64,000 bases of DNA from Pseudomonadota bacterium. Its GTDB lineage: Bacteria > Pseudomonadota > Alphaproteobacteria > Acetobacterales > Acetobacteraceae. Of this stretch, positions 63,053 to 64,000 are shown piece after piece; positions within the stretch are counted from its first letter, which is position 1, and each line of letters begins with the position of its first letter. Position numbers and translations under genes: made by a program. Where the stretch lies: contig JAJXWD010000008.1 of assembly GCA_021781835.1 (NCBI GenBank), forward strand, positions 29,174-93,173, given 5' to 3'. The notes below the pieces were generated by a model. The model was not told the DNA's origin. It ran no database searches and saw only the letters and a list, made by a program, of their open reading frames with translations.

Positions 63053-63643
63053 TCATGGTGGGCCGGTGCTCTCGAATTTTTCTGTTTCATTCCCCCAGCT
63101 CAGCCAGCCGGGGGCGACTTCGCGGGCAAAAAGTTCGACATACGGGCCGGCCCAAAGCGCCTCGATATCGGCGCGCATCTGGTCGGGCTTTCGGCTGTGC
63201 TCGCGGATGGGCGCCACGATGAGATTGCGCACCGAGCGCGAGCGCTGGCGAGGTTTGCCGATGGTGCCAAGCAGCCAGAATTCGACCGCCGAGCGGTAGC
63301 AATATCCGGTGCCGAAATGCCACGCCGCACCGGTGCGTGAGCGCTTGGCCCAGGCGCCGGCGGATTTGAAGGCAAAGCCCCAGGCCGCCATTGTCTCGAC
63401 CGCGTGGGGCAACATGGGGGCCGTCGCCCACATGACCAGCGCGCAGCCCGCCGGGTCAGCGAGCTCGGCCACGGGCAGTGCTTTGATGGCGGTCAGCGGC
63501 ATGCAGCCATAATGGTGCTGGGGTGCCTTCCCCTCGCCCCTTGCCGAATAGAGCGCGAAGGCCCATGGCGGATCCGCAAGGATGACACGGGCCTGGCGCT
63601 CGGGGAGCGCGGCGAAGGGGGATGAGGGAGCGAAGAGGTCCAT
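63053..63643 (-). CDS. MT-A70-family DNA adenine-N6 methyltransferase
   Basis: A 196-aa protein with the catalytic DPPW at residues 24-27 (VILADPPWAFAL) and the family segments HHYGCMPLTAIKALPV and GYCYRSAVEFWLLGT. Such phage and island enzymes methylate adenine in DNA, or base-modify it; the target site is unknown. Its ATG overlaps the stop of the repeat-protein gene (ATGA), so the two are translated together. Confidence 0.87.
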   Translation of the reverse strand: MDLFAPSSPFAALPERQARVILADPPWAFALYSARGEGKAPQHHYGCMPLTAIKALPVAELADPAGCALVMWATAPMLPHAVETMAAWGFAFKSAGAWAKRSRTGAAWHFGTGYCYRSAVEFWLLGTIGKPRQRSRSVRNLIVAPIREHSRKPDQMRADIEALWAGPYVELFAREVAPGWLSWGNETEKFESTGPP

Positions 63644-64000
63644 CAGGCGATTGCCGCCGCGCGCTTCGCGAGTTTGATGTTATGTCCGCGCGCTTTGTCA
63701 TTGTTTTCTGCCAGCGCGGCCGGGAGCGGGTGCTGATAGCCATCGAGGTCGAGCCAGCCCGCCACGCTCGCCAGCGCGGCCGGGAGCGGGTGCTGATAGC
63801 CCCGGAGGGCGAGCCCGCCCGCCACGCTCGCCAGCGCGGCCGGGAGCGGGTGCTGATAGCCCCGGAGGTAGAGCCCGCCCGCCACGCTCGCCAGCGCGGC
63901 CGGGAGCGGGTGCTGATAGCCCCGGAGGTCGAGCCCGCCCGCCACGCTCGCCAGCGCGGCCGGGAGCGGGTGCTGATAGCCCCGGAGGTCGAGGCAGCCC
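63643..64000 (-). CDS. Tandem 20-residue-repeat protein, C-terminal part
   Basis: The frame is open to the window edge, so the N terminus is missing. It encodes at least four and a half copies of a 20-residue unit, GGLxLRGYQHPLPAALASVA, then a short tail ending KLAKRAAAIA. Units differ mainly at x (Asp, Ala, Tyr or Asp). The spacing and LxLRGY pattern suggest a beta-solenoid, as in leucine-rich or pentapeptide-like repeats of phage proteins. The stop overlaps the MT-A70 start. Function unknown. Confidence 0.6.
   Translation of the reverse strand, partial: GCLDLRGYQHPLPAALASVAGGLDLRGYQHPLPAALASVAGGLYLRGYQHPLPAALASVAGGLALRGYQHPLPAALASVAGWLDLDGYQHPLPAALAENNDKARGHNIKLAKRAAAIA
63710..64000. repeat. 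60-bp tandem repeat (about 4.9 copies, continuing past the edge)
   Basis: Successive 60-bp units starting GCCAGCGCGGCCGGGAGCGG, in register and nearly identical from 63710 to 64000. Changes cluster in one short stretch of each unit (63741-63755 and equivalents). The units are in frame with the minus-strand repeat protein. They are not CRISPR: there are no unique spacers. Confidence 0.95.

Noticed and set aside
63710..64000. Possible CRISPR array
   Set aside because: The 60-bp units are contiguous and nearly identical, with no unique spacers, and they are in frame with a coding sequence.

Overview
The window is a high-GC alphaproteobacterial chromosome segment. Its conserved gene neighbourhoods are those of Rhodospirillales, most probably Acetobacteraceae (an Acidocella/Acidiphilium-like acidophile is my best guess, not proven). 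Supporting clusters are engB-argB, recG/sdhE-mfd, bamE/yceD-rpmF-plsX-fabH-ihfA-merR, moaB-lytic transglycosylase-UDG/etfQO, mutM/ubiE-coaBC-dut and glnE-bcp. Coding density is very high, with many 1-8 nt stop/start overlaps and several convergent pairs that touch or overlap.

Layout of the core part (1-55800). 1-6900: EngB tail, arginine synthesis (argB), an ArsC-like reductase, methionine synthesis (metY, with a structured leader), Mn transport, carbonic anhydrase, MazG, glutathione peroxidase and a NUDIX hydrolase. 6900-13300: DNA repair (recG, mfd), SdhE and a TMEM175-like channel. 13300-15360: a lower-GC glycosyltransferase and an Stf0-like sulfotransferase. 15390-21900: icd, pyrE, an FAD-linked dehydrogenase, a thioesterase, a GNAT protein, a PhoX-like protein and BamE. 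21990-26330: the yceD-rpmF-plsX-fabH-ihfA-merR lipid/ribosome cluster, then tRNA-Pro(GGG). 26380-32780: a radical SAM protein behind a perfect LexA-type box, moaB, a lytic transglycosylase, UDG and ETF-QO. 32780-33165: an AT-rich, hairpin-filled intergenic island. 33166-41057: a TPR lipoprotein, dapB, metK, a DMT exporter, trmB and a two-gene ABC importer with no binding protein. 41224-49902: dut/coaBC/ubiE, mutM, a diguanylate cyclase, a GT8-like enzyme, bcp and glnE. 49917-55800: a large AsmA-like protein, a tRNA-modifying-type methyltransferase, polyprenyl diphosphate synthase, yajC and a DUF815 ATPase.

From tRNA-Ser(UGA) at 55849 to the right edge the sequence is an integrated mobile element, and its far end lies outside the window. 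It has a tyrosine integrase next to the tRNA, a serine recombinase, and a forward cassette of small overlapping ORFs. A single leftward operon of at least nine genes ends at a bidirectional terminator (59545-59572). That operon runs from a 20-residue-repeat protein (open at the window edge) through an MT-A70 adenine methyltransferase, a MarR-like regulator, two small proteins, a winged-helix protein, a C5-cytosine methyltransferase and an AlpA-type regulator to an unknown protein.

The most unusual structure is in the forward cassette. Five successive start regions (58466-59476) carry nearly the same short sequence, which gives otherwise unrelated proteins a common N-terminal Asn-Gln/Lys-Thr-Thr. 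The last copy leads only into a 14-codon ORF before the terminator. The other item of note is the 60-bp tandem-repeat gene translationally coupled to the MT-A70 methyltransferase.
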